43,340 nt of DNA, taken from contig JAQWSL010000068.1 in assembly GCA_029243225.1 (NCBI GenBank), forward strand, positions 1 to 43,340, given 5' to 3'. Positions 14,972 through 24,548 of this stretch are shown here, one piece after another. The stretch's first letter is position 1. Every line of letters starts with the position of its first letter. The stretch is from Flavobacteriales bacterium (GTDB lineage Bacteria; Bacteroidota; Bacteroidia; Flavobacteriales_D; Parvicellaceae). The position numbers and the translations under genes are program-made. The notes below the pieces were generated by a model. That model searched no databases. It was not told where the DNA came from and saw nothing but the letters and a program-made list of their open reading frames with translations.

Positions 14972-16315
14972 TTAAAGAGACTGGCTCATGGTCACTGCTG
15001 ACGCACCTGCTGATTTCCCTTTTATTCTTCCGCCTTTCATTAAACCATCATAATGACGATTCAATAAATGACTTTCAATCTGTTGTAAGGTGTCTAAAAC
15101 AACACCAACCATAATAAGCAATGATGTTCCACCAAAAAAGTATGAAAATCCTTGTTGAATACCAGCATTCATAGCAAATGCAGGAAGGATTGCAATAATT
15201 CCTAAAAATATAGATCCAGGTAAAACTAACCTAGATATTAATGAGTCAATAAATTCAGATGTCTTTCTACCTGGTTTAACACCTGGAATAAAAGATCCAT
15301 TTCTTTTTAATTCATCAGCCATTTGATTTGGATTCATCATAATAGCAGTATAGAAATAGGTAAACAAAACAATCATCAAAAAGAAAACTGCATTGTACCA
15401 AAAACCTTGAATATCCGAAAAGGTAGCACCAAATGATGTGCCTTGAAAAATCATTGATGGCAAAAACATAAGTGCTTGAGCAAAAATGATAGGCATAACA
15501 CCTGCTTGATTAATCTTTAGAGGAATATAACTTCTTTGTCCTCCAGCAACGGCTTGTCTATTCCCTCTACCAACAACTCTTTTTGCTGTTTGAACCGGAA
15601 TCCTACGGGTGCCTTGAACTAACATTATTGTAACTAATATTACTAGTAACAAAATAACCATTTCCACTAGCAACATAACCATACCGCCATCATAAACTTT
15701 GGCTCCTAATTCTTGTAGAAATGATCCAGGTAATCCAGCAATTATACCTATAGTAATAATTAATGAGATTCCATTACCTATTCCTCTATCTGTTATTCTT
15801 TCGCCCAACCAAGTAACAAACATTGTACCTGCAGTAAGAACAGAAACGGTTTGTATCCACCAAAGAATACTCTGATCTGGAACAACATTAGAACCACCAG
15901 TACCAATTACATAAGCATACATGTAACTTGGTGCCTGAAAAAGACAAATTACAATAGTTAAATACCTTGTGTATTGGTTCATCTTTTTACGTCCACTTTC
16001 CCCTTCTTTTTGTAATTTTTGAATTGTTGGTACAGCCATACCAAGAAGCTGCATTACAATAGAAGCAGATATATAAGGCATGATACCTAAGGCCATAATT
16101 GATGCTCTTGAAAAAGCTCCACCAGCAAACATGTTAATTAAACTCAAAATTCCACCTGATGACGCAGAAGAATCTAATGCATCTGTATTTACACCTGGGA
16201 GAACAATAAAAGAACCTATTCTGTAAACTAGAATCAATAGAAGTGTATAACCAATTCTATTTCTTAGTTCTTCAACTGCCCAAATCTGCTTTAATGTTTT
16301 AATTAATCCTTTCAT
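14972..16315 (-). CDS. secY: Protein translocase channel subunit SecY
   Basis: SecY forms the inner-membrane channel for Sec-dependent export and membrane insertion, with SecE and SecG and driven by SecA or the ribosome. The 447-residue protein shows about ten hydrophobic segments. Motifs seen include YRIGSFIVLPGV in the first segment, GIMPYISASIVMQLL, the TDRGIGNGISLIITIGI signature in the middle, and RRIPVQTAKRVVGRG in a cytoplasmic loop. It follows rplO, as in most spc operons. I see no truncation. Confidence 0.97.
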   Translation of the reverse strand: MKGLIKTLKQIWAVEELRNRIGYTLLLILVYRIGSFIVLPGVNTDALDSSASSGGILSLINMFAGGAFSRASIMALGIMPYISASIVMQLLGMAVPTIQKLQKEGESGRKKMNQYTRYLTIVICLFQAPSYMYAYVIGTGGSNVVPDQSILWWIQTVSVLTAGTMFVTWLGERITDRGIGNGISLIITIGIIAGLPGSFLQELGAKVYDGGMVMLLVEMVILLLVILVTIMLVQGTRRIPVQTAKRVVGRGNRQAVAGGQRSYIPLKINQAGVMPIIFAQALMFLPSMIFQGTSFGATFSDIQGFWYNAVFFLMIVLFTYFYTAIMMNPNQMADELKRNGSFIPGVKPGRKTSEFIDSLISRLVLPGSIFLGIIAILPAFAMNAGIQQGFSYFFGGTSLLIMVGVVLDTLQQIESHLLNRHYDGLMKGGRIKGKSAGASAVTMSQSL

Positions 16316-16333
16316 TCAATCTTACTTTGAAAA

Positions 16334-16786
16334 TCATTTTTTTATAACGTTGGCTTCACCACCCTTAGCTTCAATTGCAGCTGTAGCGGTTTTAGAAAAA
16401 CCGTGAGCTGAAATTTTAACTTTTGATTTGAGTTCGCCTCTACCAAGTATTTTTACTAAATCTTTCTTATTAGCTAATCCGTTATTGATTAAAAGCTCCA
16501 CATCAATTGTTTCAACTTTTAATTTGTCAGCTAATTCTTGAATAGAATCAAGGTTAATACCTTTATATTCAACTCTATTAATATTTTTAAATCCAAACTT
16601 AGGAACACGTCTTTGAAGAGGCATTTGACCACCTTCAAAACCTATTTTACTACTGTAACCAGATCTTGATTTAGCTCCTTTATGTCCTTTTGTAGAAGTT
16701 CCACCTAAACCAGAACCTTGACCTCTACCAGTTCTTCTTTTATTTTTAGTTGACCCTTCTGCAGGTTTTAATGTATGTAATTTCAT
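16334..16786 (-). CDS. rplO: 50S ribosomal protein L15
   Basis: A late-assembling large-subunit protein with a long glycine-rich, basic N-terminal arm that runs into the rRNA. The 150-residue sequence has KRRTGRGQGSGLGGTSTKG, then GFEGGQMPLQRRVPKFGFKN, and a C-terminal half with VKILGRGELKSKVKISAHGF. It ends with a TGA codon. Apart from the codon inside the DUF4290 gene, this is the only TGA stop I noticed in the window, which shows that TGA is a working stop in this organism. Confidence 0.97.
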   Translation of the reverse strand: MKLHTLKPAEGSTKNKRRTGRGQGSGLGGTSTKGHKGAKSRSGYSSKIGFEGGQMPLQRRVPKFGFKNINRVEYKGINLDSIQELADKLKVETIDVELLINNGLANKKDLVKILGRGELKSKVKISAHGFSKTATAAIEAKGGEANVIKK

Positions 16787-16807
16787 CTCTATAATATCTT
16801 ATGAAGA

Positions 16808-16984
16808 TTAATCTTCAATTTTAACTAAATGTTCTATTTTCTTAACCATTCCTAAAATTTGAGGAGTAGCTTCGTGCTCAACAGTTCTGTTTAATTTACC
16901 TAACCCAAGAGCCTGAAGAGTTAACTTCTGTCTTTTAGGACGATTAATTGCACTTTTTATTTGTGTTACTTTAATTTTTGACAT
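16808..16984 (-). CDS. rpmD: 50S ribosomal protein L30
   Basis: A 58-residue gene in the gap between rpsE and rplO. The minus strand from ATG 16984 translates as MSKIKVTQIKSAINRPKRQK followed by LTLQALGLGKLNRTVEHE and ends EHLVKIED. This has the ribosomal L30 pattern (SxIxRPKxQKxTLxALGLxKxNxTV) and normal length. L30 contacts 5S and 23S rRNA near the base of the central protuberance. The gene lies 10 bases after rpsE and 21 before rplO. Confidence 0.96.
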   Translation of the reverse strand: MSKIKVTQIKSAINRPKRQKLTLQALGLGKLNRTVEHEATPQILGMVKKIEHLVKIED

Positions 16985-16994
16985 GATATATTAA

Positions 16995-17513
16995 TTAACC
17001 GTTAAAAACTTTATCAAGTGATACACCTCTGCTTCTAGCAACCATATTTGCATCTCTTAGTTCAGCTAAAGCATTTACTGTTGCTTTAACAACATTATGA
17101 GGATTAGATGAACCTTGTGATTTTGCTAATACATTTTTTATTCCAGCACTTTCTAGTACCGCACGCATAGCTCCACCAGCAATAATTCCAGTACCTGCAG
17201 AAGCAGGCTTCATAAACACATTACCTCCACCAAATCTTGCTCTAATAGCATGAGGAAGTGTGTCATTTATTATCGGAACCTTGATAAGGTTTTTCTTTGC
17301 ATCATCAATTGCTTTAGCAATTGCTTCAGTAACTTCTTTGGCTTTTCCTAGTCCATGACCAACAACACCATTTTCATCACCTACAACAACAATAGCCGAA
17401 AAGCTAAAGTGACGTCCACCCTTAGTTACTTTTGTAACTCTATTAATAGCGACTAACTTATCTTTTAACTCGATATCAGTTGCTCTTACGTTTCTTGTTT
17501 TTAATTCTGCCAT
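16995..17513 (-). CDS. rpsE: 30S ribosomal protein S5
   Basis: S5 is in the decoding region of the small subunit and affects translational accuracy and mRNA unwinding at the entry channel. The 172-residue protein has the S5 double-stranded RNA-binding fold ([33 protein letters not shown]) and the C-terminal lobe ([20 protein letters not shown], then [13 protein letters not shown]). Residues in the accuracy-related loop look ordinary. It begins six bases after rplR. Confidence 0.97.
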   Translation of the reverse strand: MAELKTRNVRATDIELKDKLVAINRVTKVTKGGRHFSFSAIVVVGDENGVVGHGLGKAKEVTEAIAKAIDDAKKNLIKVPIINDTLPHAIRARFGGGNVFMKPASAGTGIIAGGAMRAVLESAGIKNVLAKSQGSSNPHNVVKATVNALAELRDANMVARSRGVSLDKVFNG

Positions 17514-17519
17514 AATAAT

Positions 17520-17873
17520 TTAAAATTTCAAACCTCCTTCTCTAGCAGATTCAGCTAAAGCTTTTACTCTACCATGATATAAATATCCGTTTCTATCAAA
17601 AACGACATCTGCTATTCCAGCCTTTTTAGCTGAAGCAGCAATTAATTTACCAACTAATTTCGCTTGTTCAGTTTTATTAACCTTATTAGCATCATCATTT
17701 TTTAATGATGCAGCAGAAGCGATAGTCACTCCACTTATATCGTCAATAACCTGCGCATAAATTTGTTTATTACTTCTAAACACTGTTAGTCTAGGACGTT
17801 GTGCTGTTCCGGAAATATGTTTCCTTACACGTCTTTTAATTCTTTCTCTTCTTTTACTTTTTGTTAAAGCCAT
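17520..17873 (-). CDS. rplR: 50S ribosomal protein L18
   Basis: L18 binds 5S rRNA, with L5, and docks it in the central protuberance. The 117-residue protein has the basic N-terminal arm [18 protein letters not shown], the strand [20 protein letters not shown], and the closing [21 protein letters not shown] that defines the family. Length and position between rplF and rpsE are standard. Confidence 0.97.
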   Translation of the reverse strand: MALTKSKRRERIKRRVRKHISGTAQRPRLTVFRSNKQIYAQVIDDISGVTIASAASLKNDDANKVNKTEQAKLVGKLIAASAKKAGIADVVFDRNGYLYHGRVKALAESAREGGLKF

Positions 17874-17893
17874 ATCTAATCGTTTTAACTATA

Positions 17894-18448
17894 TTATTTT
17901 GCTGCAGATTTACCTGCTTTTCGTCTAATTACTTCTCCTTTAAACAAGATACCTTTTCCTTTATATGGTTCAGGTTTTCTAAATGATCTGATTTTTCCAG
18001 CAACCATACCAATTAGTTGTTTATCATGAGATTCTAATTTAATTAATGGGTTTTTACCTTTTTCAGAAATAGCAGTTACTTTAATTTCCTTGGCAAGTTC
18101 CATAATAATTGGATGAGAAAATCCTAAAGAAAGTTCCAACCTTTGACCTTGAGATTTAGCTCTATATCCAACACCCACTAATTCTTGTTCTACAACATAC
18201 CCTTTAGAGACACCTTCTATCATATTGTTAATTAAAGATCTATAAAGTCCATGAAGAGCTCTCATATCTTTATTATCATTAGGTCTAGACAAAGATAAAA
18301 CACCTTCATTAACTAAAACTTTCATTTCAGGATGAATGGCTTGTTCTAATTCTCCTAATTTTCCTTTTACAACAACCAAATTATCAGCTGAAATATTAAT
18401 TTCAACCTCTGCTGGTATTTTTATTGGAGCGTTTCCTATTCGTGACAT
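17894..18448 (-). CDS. rplF: 50S ribosomal protein L6
   Basis: L6 lies near the factor-binding site and the sarcin-ricin loop of the large subunit. The 184-residue protein has two repeated L6 domains. The first begins MSRIGNAPIKIPAEVEI, the second carries GVGYRAKSQGQRLELSLGFS, and the C-terminal RNA-binding stretch is KIRSFRKPEPYKGKGI, followed by a basic tail. It lies 20 bases after rpsH and 20 before rplR in standard order. Confidence 0.97.
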   Translation of the reverse strand: MSRIGNAPIKIPAEVEINISADNLVVVKGKLGELEQAIHPEMKVLVNEGVLSLSRPNDNKDMRALHGLYRSLINNMIEGVSKGYVVEQELVGVGYRAKSQGQRLELSLGFSHPIIMELAKEIKVTAISEKGKNPLIKLESHDKQLIGMVAGKIRSFRKPEPYKGKGILFKGEVIRRKAGKSAAK

Positions 18449-18468
18449 TTCTTTACTCTTTTAAATTA

Positions 18469-18870
18469 TTAGTTTACATAACAAAGGACTTCTCCTCCGA
18501 TATTTTCCTTTCTTGCTTCCTTGTCAGTAATTAAACCTTTAGAGGTAGAAACAATTGCAATTCCTAAACCATTTAATACTCTTGGCATATCGCTAACATT
18601 TGCATAAAGTCTTAATCCCGGTCTGCTCACTCTTTTTAAATTTTGAATTGCAGGCTCTTTAGTAGTTGGATTATACTTTAATGCTATTTTGATTTTGCCT
18701 TGTTTATTATCATCTTCAAACTTATAGTTTAAGATATATCCTTTATCCATAAGGATTTTAGTCATTTCTTTTTTGATATTTGACGCAGGTATTTCTACAA
18801 CTTTATGCTTAGCACTAATTGCATTTCTTAGTCTTGTCAAATAATCAGCTATTGGATCTGTTACTACCAT
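18469..18870 (-). CDS. rpsH: 30S ribosomal protein S8
   Basis: S8 binds helix 21 of 16S rRNA and organises the central domain; in E. coli it also represses the spc operon. The frame can begin at TTG 18885, but ATG 18870 gives [17 protein letters not shown], the family's usual start, and 133 residues, so I chose it. The C-terminal half has [19 protein letters not shown] and [20 protein letters not shown], ending GGEVLCYVN as expected. It follows rpsN by 21 bases with this start. Confidence 0.96.
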   Translation of the reverse strand: MVVTDPIADYLTRLRNAISAKHKVVEIPASNIKKEMTKILMDKGYILNYKFEDDNKQGKIKIALKYNPTTKEPAIQNLKRVSRPGLRLYANVSDMPRVLNGLGIAIVSTSKGLITDKEARKENIGGEVLCYVN

Positions 18871-18891
18871 TTTTTTAAATTTCAAATATTA

Positions 18892-19179
18892 TTACCAGCT
18901 TGCTTTAGTTATTCCAGGTATTTTACCTGAAACAGCCATCTCTCTAAAAGTTACTCTAGAAATACCAAATTGTCTCATATAACCTCTTGGTCTTCCAGTT
19001 AATTTACATCTATTGTGTTTTCTTACACCCATAGAATTCTTTGGAAGCTTCTGAAGCTTAAACATTGCTTCCCAATCACCCTCACTTTGAGCTTTACGAA
19101 GCGTTTCTCTTTTTTCTGCGTACTGAGCTGCAAGTCTTTCTCTTTTGCGCTCTTTTGCTTTCATTGATTCTTTAGCCAT
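18892..19179 (-). CDS. rpsN: 30S ribosomal protein S14
   Basis: S14 is part of the 30S head and is needed for its late assembly. The 95-residue protein has an N-terminal helical region rich in Lys, Arg and Glu, then [20 protein letters not shown] and [15 protein letters not shown], ending TKASW. Only one cysteine is present, so it is the long, zinc-independent form. It starts three bases after rplE. Confidence 0.97.
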   Translation of the reverse strand: MAKESMKAKERKRERLAAQYAEKRETLRKAQSEGDWEAMFKLQKLPKNSMGVRKHNRCKLTGRPRGYMRQFGISRVTFREMAVSGKIPGITKASW

Positions 19180-19182
19180 AAC

Positions 19183-19731
19183 TTATTTTTTTGCAAATGG
19201 AAATCCAAATTCATTTAACAATGCAGCGCCCTCTTCATTAGTTTTAGCACTAGTTACAATGGTAATATCCATTCCTAAAATCTTTTTTACTTTATCAATA
19301 TCTAATTCTGGAAAAATAATGTTTTCAGTAATACCAATAGTAAAATTACCACTACCATCACCTTTAGATTTAACACCTCTAAAGTCACGAGTTCTTGGCA
19401 AAGCCACAGAGATCAATCGATCTAAAAACTCATACATTTTTTCTCTTCTAAGAGTAACCTTAGTTCCAATAGGCATTCCTTTTCTTAATTTAAAATTAGA
19501 GACATCTTTCTTAGATTTAATCATCAAAGCTTGTTGACCAGTAATTGAAGTTAAATCAGCTACTGCAGCATCAATTAATTTTCTATCAGAAACTGCCTCA
19601 CCAACACCTTGGCTTATAACAATTTTCTCAACTTTAGGAACTTCCATTACACTTTTGTAATTGAATTTCTCTTTTAATACAGGAACAACTTCATTTCTGT
19701 ATTTATCTTGTAATCTAGGCGTATAACTCAT
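19183..19731 (-). CDS. rplE: 50S ribosomal protein L5
   Basis: L5 binds 5S rRNA in the central protuberance and forms a bridge to S13 and the P-site tRNA. The 182-residue protein begins [20 protein letters not shown] and has [59 protein letters not shown] and [16 protein letters not shown]. Length is standard. Its ATG is directly next to the rplX stop with no base between, so the two are probably translated together. Confidence 0.97.
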   Translation of the reverse strand: MSYTPRLQDKYRNEVVPVLKEKFNYKSVMEVPKVEKIVISQGVGEAVSDRKLIDAAVADLTSITGQQALMIKSKKDVSNFKLRKGMPIGTKVTLRREKMYEFLDRLISVALPRTRDFRGVKSKGDGSGNFTIGITENIIFPELDIDKVKKILGMDITIVTSAKTNEEGAALLNEFGFPFAKK

Positions 19732-20061
19732 TTAAATTTCCTCCCCAGTTTTTTTTGCAAAACGAACTAATTTATTCTTCTCTCCCAATCTTCTACCAAC
19801 TTTAGTTGTTTCACCGTTATGAACTAACATCACATTAGATATGTGAATACTTCTGTCTTTATCTACAATTCCACCATCTGGATTAGCTTTATCCGTCTGA
19901 GGTTTAACATGTTTCTTATTTACAACAGAAAGACCTTCAATGAAAACTCTTTCTTTTTTGTAATCGAATTCAAGAATAGTACCCTGTTGACCTATTGCTG
20001 CTCCAGCAATTACTTTAACAGTGTCTCCTTTTTTGATTTTAAATTTCTTCTGCATGATCAT
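19732..20061 (-). CDS. rplX: 50S ribosomal protein L24
   Basis: L24 starts large-subunit assembly by binding the 5' end of 23S rRNA and lies near the tunnel exit. The protein has the KOW motif (KKGDTVKVIAGAAIGQQGTI) and the strands VNKKHVKPQTDKANPDGGIV and SIHISNVMLVHNGETTKVG. Two ATG codons lie two codons apart (20061 and 20055); I list the upstream one, giving 109 residues, but either is possible. The gene is followed without a gap by rplE. Confidence 0.96.
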   Translation of the reverse strand: MIMQKKFKIKKGDTVKVIAGAAIGQQGTILEFDYKKERVFIEGLSVVNKKHVKPQTDKANPDGGIVDKDRSIHISNVMLVHNGETTKVGRRLGEKNKLVRFAKKTGEEI

Positions 20062-20066
20062 TAATT

Positions 20067-20435
20067 TTAAAGTACTTCAGGAGCTAATGAAACTATCTTC
20101 ATGAATTGCTTTTCTCTTAATTCACGAGCAACAGGACCAAAAATCCTAGTCCCTCTCATTTCACCAGTATCGTTAATTAACACTACCGCGTTATTATCAA
20201 ATCTGATGTAAGAACCATCTGCTCTTCTAACTTCTTTTTTAGTTCTAACCACAACCGCTTTAGAAACTTGTCCTTTCTTAACGTTACCAGATGGAGTTGC
20301 TTGCTTTATAGAAACAACTACCTTATCTCCAATTGAAGCATATCTTCTTTTAGTTCCGCCTAATACACGAATCACTAAAACCTCTTTGGCTCCACTGTTG
20401 TCTGCAACTAATAATCTACTTTCCTGCTGTACCAT
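20067..20435 (-). CDS. rplN: 50S ribosomal protein L14
   Basis: L14 is at the subunit interface and contacts 16S rRNA helix 14; silencing factor RsfS also binds it in bacteria. The 122-residue protein has the standard sequence: [60 protein letters not shown] and the C-terminus [12 protein letters not shown]. It lies six bases after rpsQ and five before rplX. Confidence 0.98.
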   Translation of the reverse strand: MVQQESRLLVADNSGAKEVLVIRVLGGTKRRYASIGDKVVVSIKQATPSGNVKKGQVSKAVVVRTKKEVRRADGSYIRFDNNAVVLINDTGEMRGTRIFGPVARELREKQFMKIVSLAPEVL

Positions 20436-20441
20436 TATAAT

Positions 20442-20693
20442 TTATTTTGCTCTTTCGAGTATTTCAATTAATCTCCAGTTTTTCAATTTACTTAAAGGTC
20501 TGGTTTCCATTATTTTGACAGTATCTCCTTCATTACAATCGTTCTTCTCATCATGAGCAATGAATTTAGAACTCTTATTCATGAATTTTCCGTATTTAGC
20601 ATGCTTAACACGTCTTTCAACCATAACAACAATGGACTTATCCATTTTGTTACTAGTTACGATACCTATTCTTTCTTTTCTTAAGTTTCTCAT
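20442..20693 (-). CDS. rpsQ: 30S ribosomal protein S17
   Basis: S17 binds 16S rRNA early in assembly through an OB fold. The open frame runs upstream to 20753 into rpmC, but the ATG at 20693 gives [20 protein letters not shown], the normal family start, and 83 residues, so I chose it. The rest has [20 protein letters not shown] and [20 protein letters not shown], as expected. With this start it begins four bases after the rpmC stop. Confidence 0.96.
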   Translation of the reverse strand: MRNLRKERIGIVTSNKMDKSIVVMVERRVKHAKYGKFMNKSSKFIAHDEKNDCNEGDTVKIMETRPLSKLKNWRLIEILERAK

Positions 20694-20697
20694 ATCT

Positions 20698-20913
20698 TTA
20701 CTTGTTCGCTTCCTGTATTTCTCTAGCCTTAAGCTCAGTATTAATACGGGCAATATTTCTCCTTAAATCTCTTAATTCTATAGGGTTCTCTAATTCAGCC
20801 GTTTTATGATTCATCTTTAGCTTTGATAAATTAGTGCTATTATCTTCTAATAACTCTGCTAATTCAACATTAGTTAATCCCTTTAATTTTATTTTAAACT
20901 CAGTTATTTTCAT
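20698..20913 (-). CDS. rpmC: 50S ribosomal protein L29
   Basis: L29 is a small two-helix protein beside the tunnel exit next to L23, where trigger factor and the signal recognition particle dock. The 71-residue sequence shows the helical pattern of the family: [19 protein letters not shown] in the first helix and [20 protein letters not shown] in the second. It lies between rplP and rpsQ as usual. Confidence 0.95.
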   Translation of the reverse strand: MKITEFKIKLKGLTNVELAELLEDNSTNLSKLKMNHKTAELENPIELRDLRRNIARINTELKAREIQEANK

Positions 20914-20923
20914 CTGCTTAAAT

Positions 20924-21340
20924 TTATGCGTAATCGTTTCTTACAACAAATCTTGTCTTTAACGGTAATTTTTGAGCAGCTAATCTCATTGCTTCTTTTG
21001 CTACTTCAAAAGGAACACCGTCAGCTTCAAAAAGAACTCTTCCCGGTCTAATAGATGCAACCCAATGATCAACAGCACCTTTACCTTTACCCATTCTTAC
21101 TTCAGCAGGTTTAGAAGTCATTGGCTTGTCTGGGAATATTCTAATCCAAACTTTACCTTCTCTTTTCATGTATCTTGTAACAGCAATACGAGCAGCTTCT
21201 ATTTGTCTAGCGGTAATAAATCCTTCATCTAGAGATTTGATTGCAAAAGAACCAAATGCTATCTGAGCACCTCTCTGAGCATTACCTTTAAGCTTACCCT
21301 TTTGTGTTTTTCTGTATTTTGTCTTTTTCGGTTGTAACAT
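20924..21340 (-). CDS. rplP: 50S ribosomal protein L16
   Basis: L16 organises the A-site region and the base of the L7/L12 stalk. The 138-residue protein starts [20 protein letters not shown] and has [60 protein letters not shown] and [20 protein letters not shown], all standard. It follows rpsC by 27 bases. Confidence 0.98.
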   Translation of the reverse strand: MLQPKKTKYRKTQKGKLKGNAQRGAQIAFGSFAIKSLDEGFITARQIEAARIAVTRYMKREGKVWIRIFPDKPMTSKPAEVRMGKGKGAVDHWVASIRPGRVLFEADGVPFEVAKEAMRLAAQKLPLKTRFVVRNDYA

Positions 21341-21367
21341 TTTTTCTTAATATTAAAAAGCTATTAC

Positions 21368-22051
21368 TTATTTTTTATTTCTTGACTTCTTATTAGTCAT
21401 TCCTAAGTTTGGAGATAAATCTCTTTTACCATAAACTTCACCCTTACAAATCCAAACTTTAATTCCAATCTTACCATAAGTAGTTTGAGCTTCAGCAAGA
21501 GCATAATCAATATCAGCTCTAAAAGTGTGTAACGGAATTCTTCCATCTTTGTAAGACTCACTTCTTGCCATTTCAGCACCATTAAGTCTTCCAGAAATTT
21601 TAACCTTAATACCTTCTGCACCCATTCTCATTGTAGATGCAATAGCCATCTTAATAGCTCTTCTAAACGAAATTCTTGCTTCAATTTGTCTTGCGATACT
21701 ATCACCAACTAACTGAGCATCAAGCTCTGGCCTTTTAATTTCAAAGATGTTAATTTGAACTTCTTTAGCAGTAATTTTCTTTAACTCTTCTTTTAATTTA
21801 TCTACTTCTGAACCACCTTTACCAATGATAACACCGGGTCTTGCAGTGTTTACGGTAATAGTTACCAATTTTAAAGTTCTTTCGATAATAATTCTTGAAA
21901 CACTAGCTTTATGCAAACGTGCTTTTAAGTATTTACGAATTTTGTCATCTTCAACTAATTTGTCAGCATAATTATTACCGCCAAACCAATTGGAGTCCCA
22001 TCCTTTAATGAATCCTAATCTGTTACCTATAGGGTTTGCTTTTTGTCCCAT
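21368..22051 (-). CDS. rpsC: 30S ribosomal protein S3
   Basis: S3 lines the mRNA entry channel and takes part in unwinding mRNA structure. The 227-residue protein starts [20 protein letters not shown]. It has the type II KH domain ([20 protein letters not shown]) and the C-terminal domain ([20 protein letters not shown], then [20 protein letters not shown]), and ends in a basic tail. The length is normal. It lies between rplV and rplP. Confidence 0.97.
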   Translation of the reverse strand: MGQKANPIGNRLGFIKGWDSNWFGGNNYADKLVEDDKIRKYLKARLHKASVSRIIIERTLKLVTITVNTARPGVIIGKGGSEVDKLKEELKKITAKEVQINIFEIKRPELDAQLVGDSIARQIEARISFRRAIKMAIASTMRMGAEGIKVKISGRLNGAEMARSESYKDGRIPLHTFRADIDYALAEAQTTYGKIGIKVWICKGEVYGKRDLSPNLGMTNKKSRNKK

Positions 22052-22074
22052 TACTTATATTCTTTAACTTTTAA

Positions 22075-22467
22075 TTAACCTTTATCAATAACTATTGTAA
22101 CATGATTAGAACGTTTTCTAATTCTATGAGCTCTACCTTGTGGAGCTGCTTGAATACGTTTTAACATTCTTGCACTGTCAACAAATATTTCTTTTACTAC
22201 TAAATTTGCTTCTGTTGGATCTTCACCATCATTCTTTTGTTCCCAATTGTTAATTGCGGAAAGCAATAGTTTTTCCAAATTTCTAGAAGCATGTTTAGGA
22301 TTAAACCTCAAAACATTTAAAGCTTTATAAATATTCTCACCTCTAACAAGATCAGCAACTAGCCTCATTTTTCTTGGAGAAGTAGGACAATTATTCAACT
22401 TAGCAATTGCTAAACTCTTTTTTGTCTCTTTATTGTTTTCTGCTTTATTTCTTTTTCTTGCGCCCAT
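22075..22467 (-). CDS. rplV: 50S ribosomal protein L22
   Basis: L22 reaches into the nascent-peptide tunnel with a long beta hairpin and is a known site of macrolide-resistance changes. The 130-residue protein has an N-terminal extension rich in Lys, Asn and Glu (about residues 1-20), then LNNCPTSPRKMRLVADLVRG and the hairpin ARMLKRIQAAPQGRAHRIRK. The hairpin shows no obvious insertion or deletion. It lies 23 bases after rpsS. Confidence 0.97.
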   Translation of the reverse strand: MGARKRNKAENNKETKKSLAIAKLNNCPTSPRKMRLVADLVRGENIYKALNVLRFNPKHASRNLEKLLLSAINNWEQKNDGEDPTEANLVVKEIFVDSARMLKRIQAAPQGRAHRIRKRSNHVTIVIDKG

Positions 22468-22490
22468 TGTATTCGCTTTTTAGCTTTCGA

Positions 22491-22769
22491 CTATCTTTTA
22501 CCCTTATCTTTTTTTCCACCGTGACCTCTAAAATTTCTAGTAGGTGCAAATTCTCCAAGTTTATGTCCAACCATGTTTTCTGTGACAAAAACAGGAATAA
22601 ATTTCATGCCGTTATAAACAGCAATAGTTAAGTTGACAAACTCAGGTGTAATTGTTGAAGATCTTGACCAAGTTTTAATCACTGATTTTTTACTTGATTC
22701 TTGAGCTTCTTCAACTCTTTTCATTAGCTTGTAATGAATAAATGGTGGTTTTTTTAACGATCTAGCCAT
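22491..22769 (-). CDS. rpsS: 30S ribosomal protein S19
   Basis: S19 is on the 30S head and pairs with S13 in bridges to the large subunit. The 92-residue protein has [40 protein letters not shown], and [20 protein letters not shown] before a basic tail. It ends in TAG. The gene begins three bases after the rplB stop, pointing to coupled translation. Confidence 0.98.
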   Translation of the reverse strand: MARSLKKPPFIHYKLMKRVEEAQESSKKSVIKTWSRSSTITPEFVNLTIAVYNGMKFIPVFVTENMVGHKLGEFAPTRNFRGHGGKKDKGKR

Positions 22770-22772
22770 CTC

Positions 22773-23597
22773 TTATTTATTTCTTCTATCAATTATAAAT
22801 CTATTAGAAGCTTTTGTTTTGCTTCTAGTTTTGTATCCTTTTGCAGGTAATCCTTTTCTTGACCTTGGGTGACCTCCAGATGATTTCCCTTCACCACCTC
22901 CCATTGGGTGATCAACAGGGTTCATTACCACACCTCTTACTCTTGGTCTTCTACCTTTCCATCTTGATCTTCCAGCTTTACCTGAAACTGTAAGACTGTG
23001 TTCTGAATTAGAAACTGAACCAATAGTAGCTGTACATGTAATTAAAATCATTCTTACTTCTCCAGAGGGCATTTTAATTATTGCATACTTTCCGTCTCTT
23101 GCATTTAATTGAGCATAAGAACCAGCACTTCTTGCAATACTAGCACCTTTTCCAGGATACAATTCAATGTTATGAATGGTAGTACCTAAAGGAATATCTT
23201 TTAAATACATTGTGTTACCAACTTCAGGCGTAGCTTTAGCACCAGAAATAACTGATGAACCAATTGCTAATCCTTCAGGCGCAATGATGTATCTCTTTTC
23301 ACCATCTGCATAAACTAATAATGCTATTCTTGCAGATCTATTTGGATCATATTCGATTGACTTTACAGTAGCAGGAATATCTTGCTTATCTCTTTTAAAG
23401 TCAATAATTCTATATTTTTTCTTATGACCACCACCAATATACCTCATAGTCATTTTTCCAGAGTTATTTCTCCCTCCAGATTTAGACTTTCCTTTAGTCA
23501 AGCTTTTCTCAGGTGAACCAGCTGTTACGCTAGAAAAATCACTTATGATCTTGTGTCTTTGACCTGGTGTATTTGGTTTTAATTTCCTTAGTCCCAT
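22773..23597 (-). CDS. rplB: 50S ribosomal protein L2
   Basis: L2 is one of the proteins closest to the peptidyl transferase centre and is needed for subunit association. The 274-residue protein has the OB and SH3-like domains, with [20 protein letters not shown] early and [20 protein letters not shown] late. The latter includes the conserved His next to the catalytic centre. The basic C-terminus continues to FIIDRRNK. Standard length and position between rplW and rpsS. Confidence 0.98.
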   Translation of the reverse strand: MGLRKLKPNTPGQRHKIISDFSSVTAGSPEKSLTKGKSKSGGRNNSGKMTMRYIGGGHKKKYRIIDFKRDKQDIPATVKSIEYDPNRSARIALLVYADGEKRYIIAPEGLAIGSSVISGAKATPEVGNTMYLKDIPLGTTIHNIELYPGKGASIARSAGSYAQLNARDGKYAIIKMPSGEVRMILITCTATIGSVSNSEHSLTVSGKAGRSRWKGRRPRVRGVVMNPVDHPMGGGEGKSSGGHPRSRKGLPAKGYKTRSKTKASNRFIIDRRNK

Positions 23598-23618
23598 TTT
23601 TCTAAAGTTTCTATTTCT

Positions 23619-23915
23619 TTAAATATTTTCGTACAAATCAATAACATCACCAGAAGCAACTGTAATAATTGCTTTCTTAACCAATTTATTCTTTTGGTAT
23701 ACAACACCACGATTTGTGTTTTTCATTTTCTTCTTTCCACCACCAAAATTCATAGTATTAACTGCGTCAACAGAAACACCATAGAATTTTTCAATTGCGT
23801 TTTTAATCTCAATCTTGTTAGCTTTCTTATCTACCTCAAAAGCATAGCGGTTAAGCTTTTCTCCTTGCTCAGCCATTTTCTCAGTTAAGATTGGTTTTAT
23901 TATAATATTTTTCAT
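23619..23915 (-). CDS. rplW: 50S ribosomal protein L23
   Basis: L23 sits at the tunnel exit and is the main docking site for trigger factor and the signal recognition particle. The 98-residue protein starts KNIIIKPILTEKMAEQGEKL and has KKANKIEIKNAIEKFYGVSV and VNTMNFGGGKKKMKNTNRGV, the family pattern. It follows rplD by three bases. Confidence 0.96.
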   Translation of the reverse strand: MKNIIIKPILTEKMAEQGEKLNRYAFEVDKKANKIEIKNAIEKFYGVSVDAVNTMNFGGGKKKMKNTNRGVVYQKNKLVKKAIITVASGDVIDLYENI

Positions 23916-23918
23916 CTT

Positions 23919-24548
23919 TTAAGCCTTAAAAATTTTATCAATCATGCTAACAGCACTTTCTGCTATTACTATGTTTTGAGCATCAAGAATATCATAAGTG
24001 TTTAACTTATCGACAGTAATAACCTTACTAGAATTTATATTTCTTGAAGACAAATAAACATTCGTGTTGTTTTCTGACATAACAAATAAAGATTTGCCAT
24101 CATTAATCTTAAGATTATTAAGAATGGAAGAAAAATCTTTCGTTTTAGGAGAGTCAATAGAAAGGTCTTCTAAAATCAAAATGCTTTTCTCTTTAGCTTT
24201 ATATGTTAAAGCAGATTTTCTAGCTAAAACTTTAAGTTTTCTATTAAGTTTAAAACCATAATATCTAGGTTTAGGACCAAAAACTCTACCTCCACCTCTA
24301 AACAGAGGGTTTTTAATACTTCCTGCTCTTGCAGAACCTGTACCCTTTTGTTTTTTGATTTTTCTAGTACTACCAACAATCTCTCCTCTTTCCTTAGATT
24401 GATGAGTCCCTTGTCTTTTATTAGCAAGATATTGTTTAACATCTAAATAAATAGCATGATCATTAGGCTCAACACCAAAGACTCCTGCATTCAACTTCAC
24501 TTTCTTTGAAGTTTCTTTACCCTCTTTATTTAATACTTTTAGTTCCAT
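23919..24548 (-). CDS. rplD: 50S ribosomal protein L4
   Basis: L4 extends a loop into the exit tunnel opposite L22 and in E. coli also represses the S10 operon. The 209-residue protein has the tunnel loop KGTGSARAGSIKNPLFRGGG followed by RVFGPKPRYYGFKLNRKLKV, and a C-terminal globular half with LILEDLSIDSPKTKDFSSIL. The first base of its ATG is the last base of the rplC stop, a one-base overlap that indicates translational coupling. I cannot see an L4 regulatory leader. Confidence 0.97.
   Translation of the reverse strand: MELKVLNKEGKETSKKVKLNAGVFGVEPNDHAIYLDVKQYLANKRQGTHQSKERGEIVGSTRKIKKQKGTGSARAGSIKNPLFRGGGRVFGPKPRYYGFKLNRKLKVLARKSALTYKAKEKSILILEDLSIDSPKTKDFSSILNNLKINDGKSLFVMSENNTNVYLSSRNINSSKVITVDKLNTYDILDAQNIVIAESAVSMIDKIFKA

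Noticed and set aside
20694-20753. Longer S17 start reaching into rpmC
   Set aside because: The added 20 residues have no likeness to S17 and overlap the L29 gene; [10 protein letters not shown] at 20693 is the family start.
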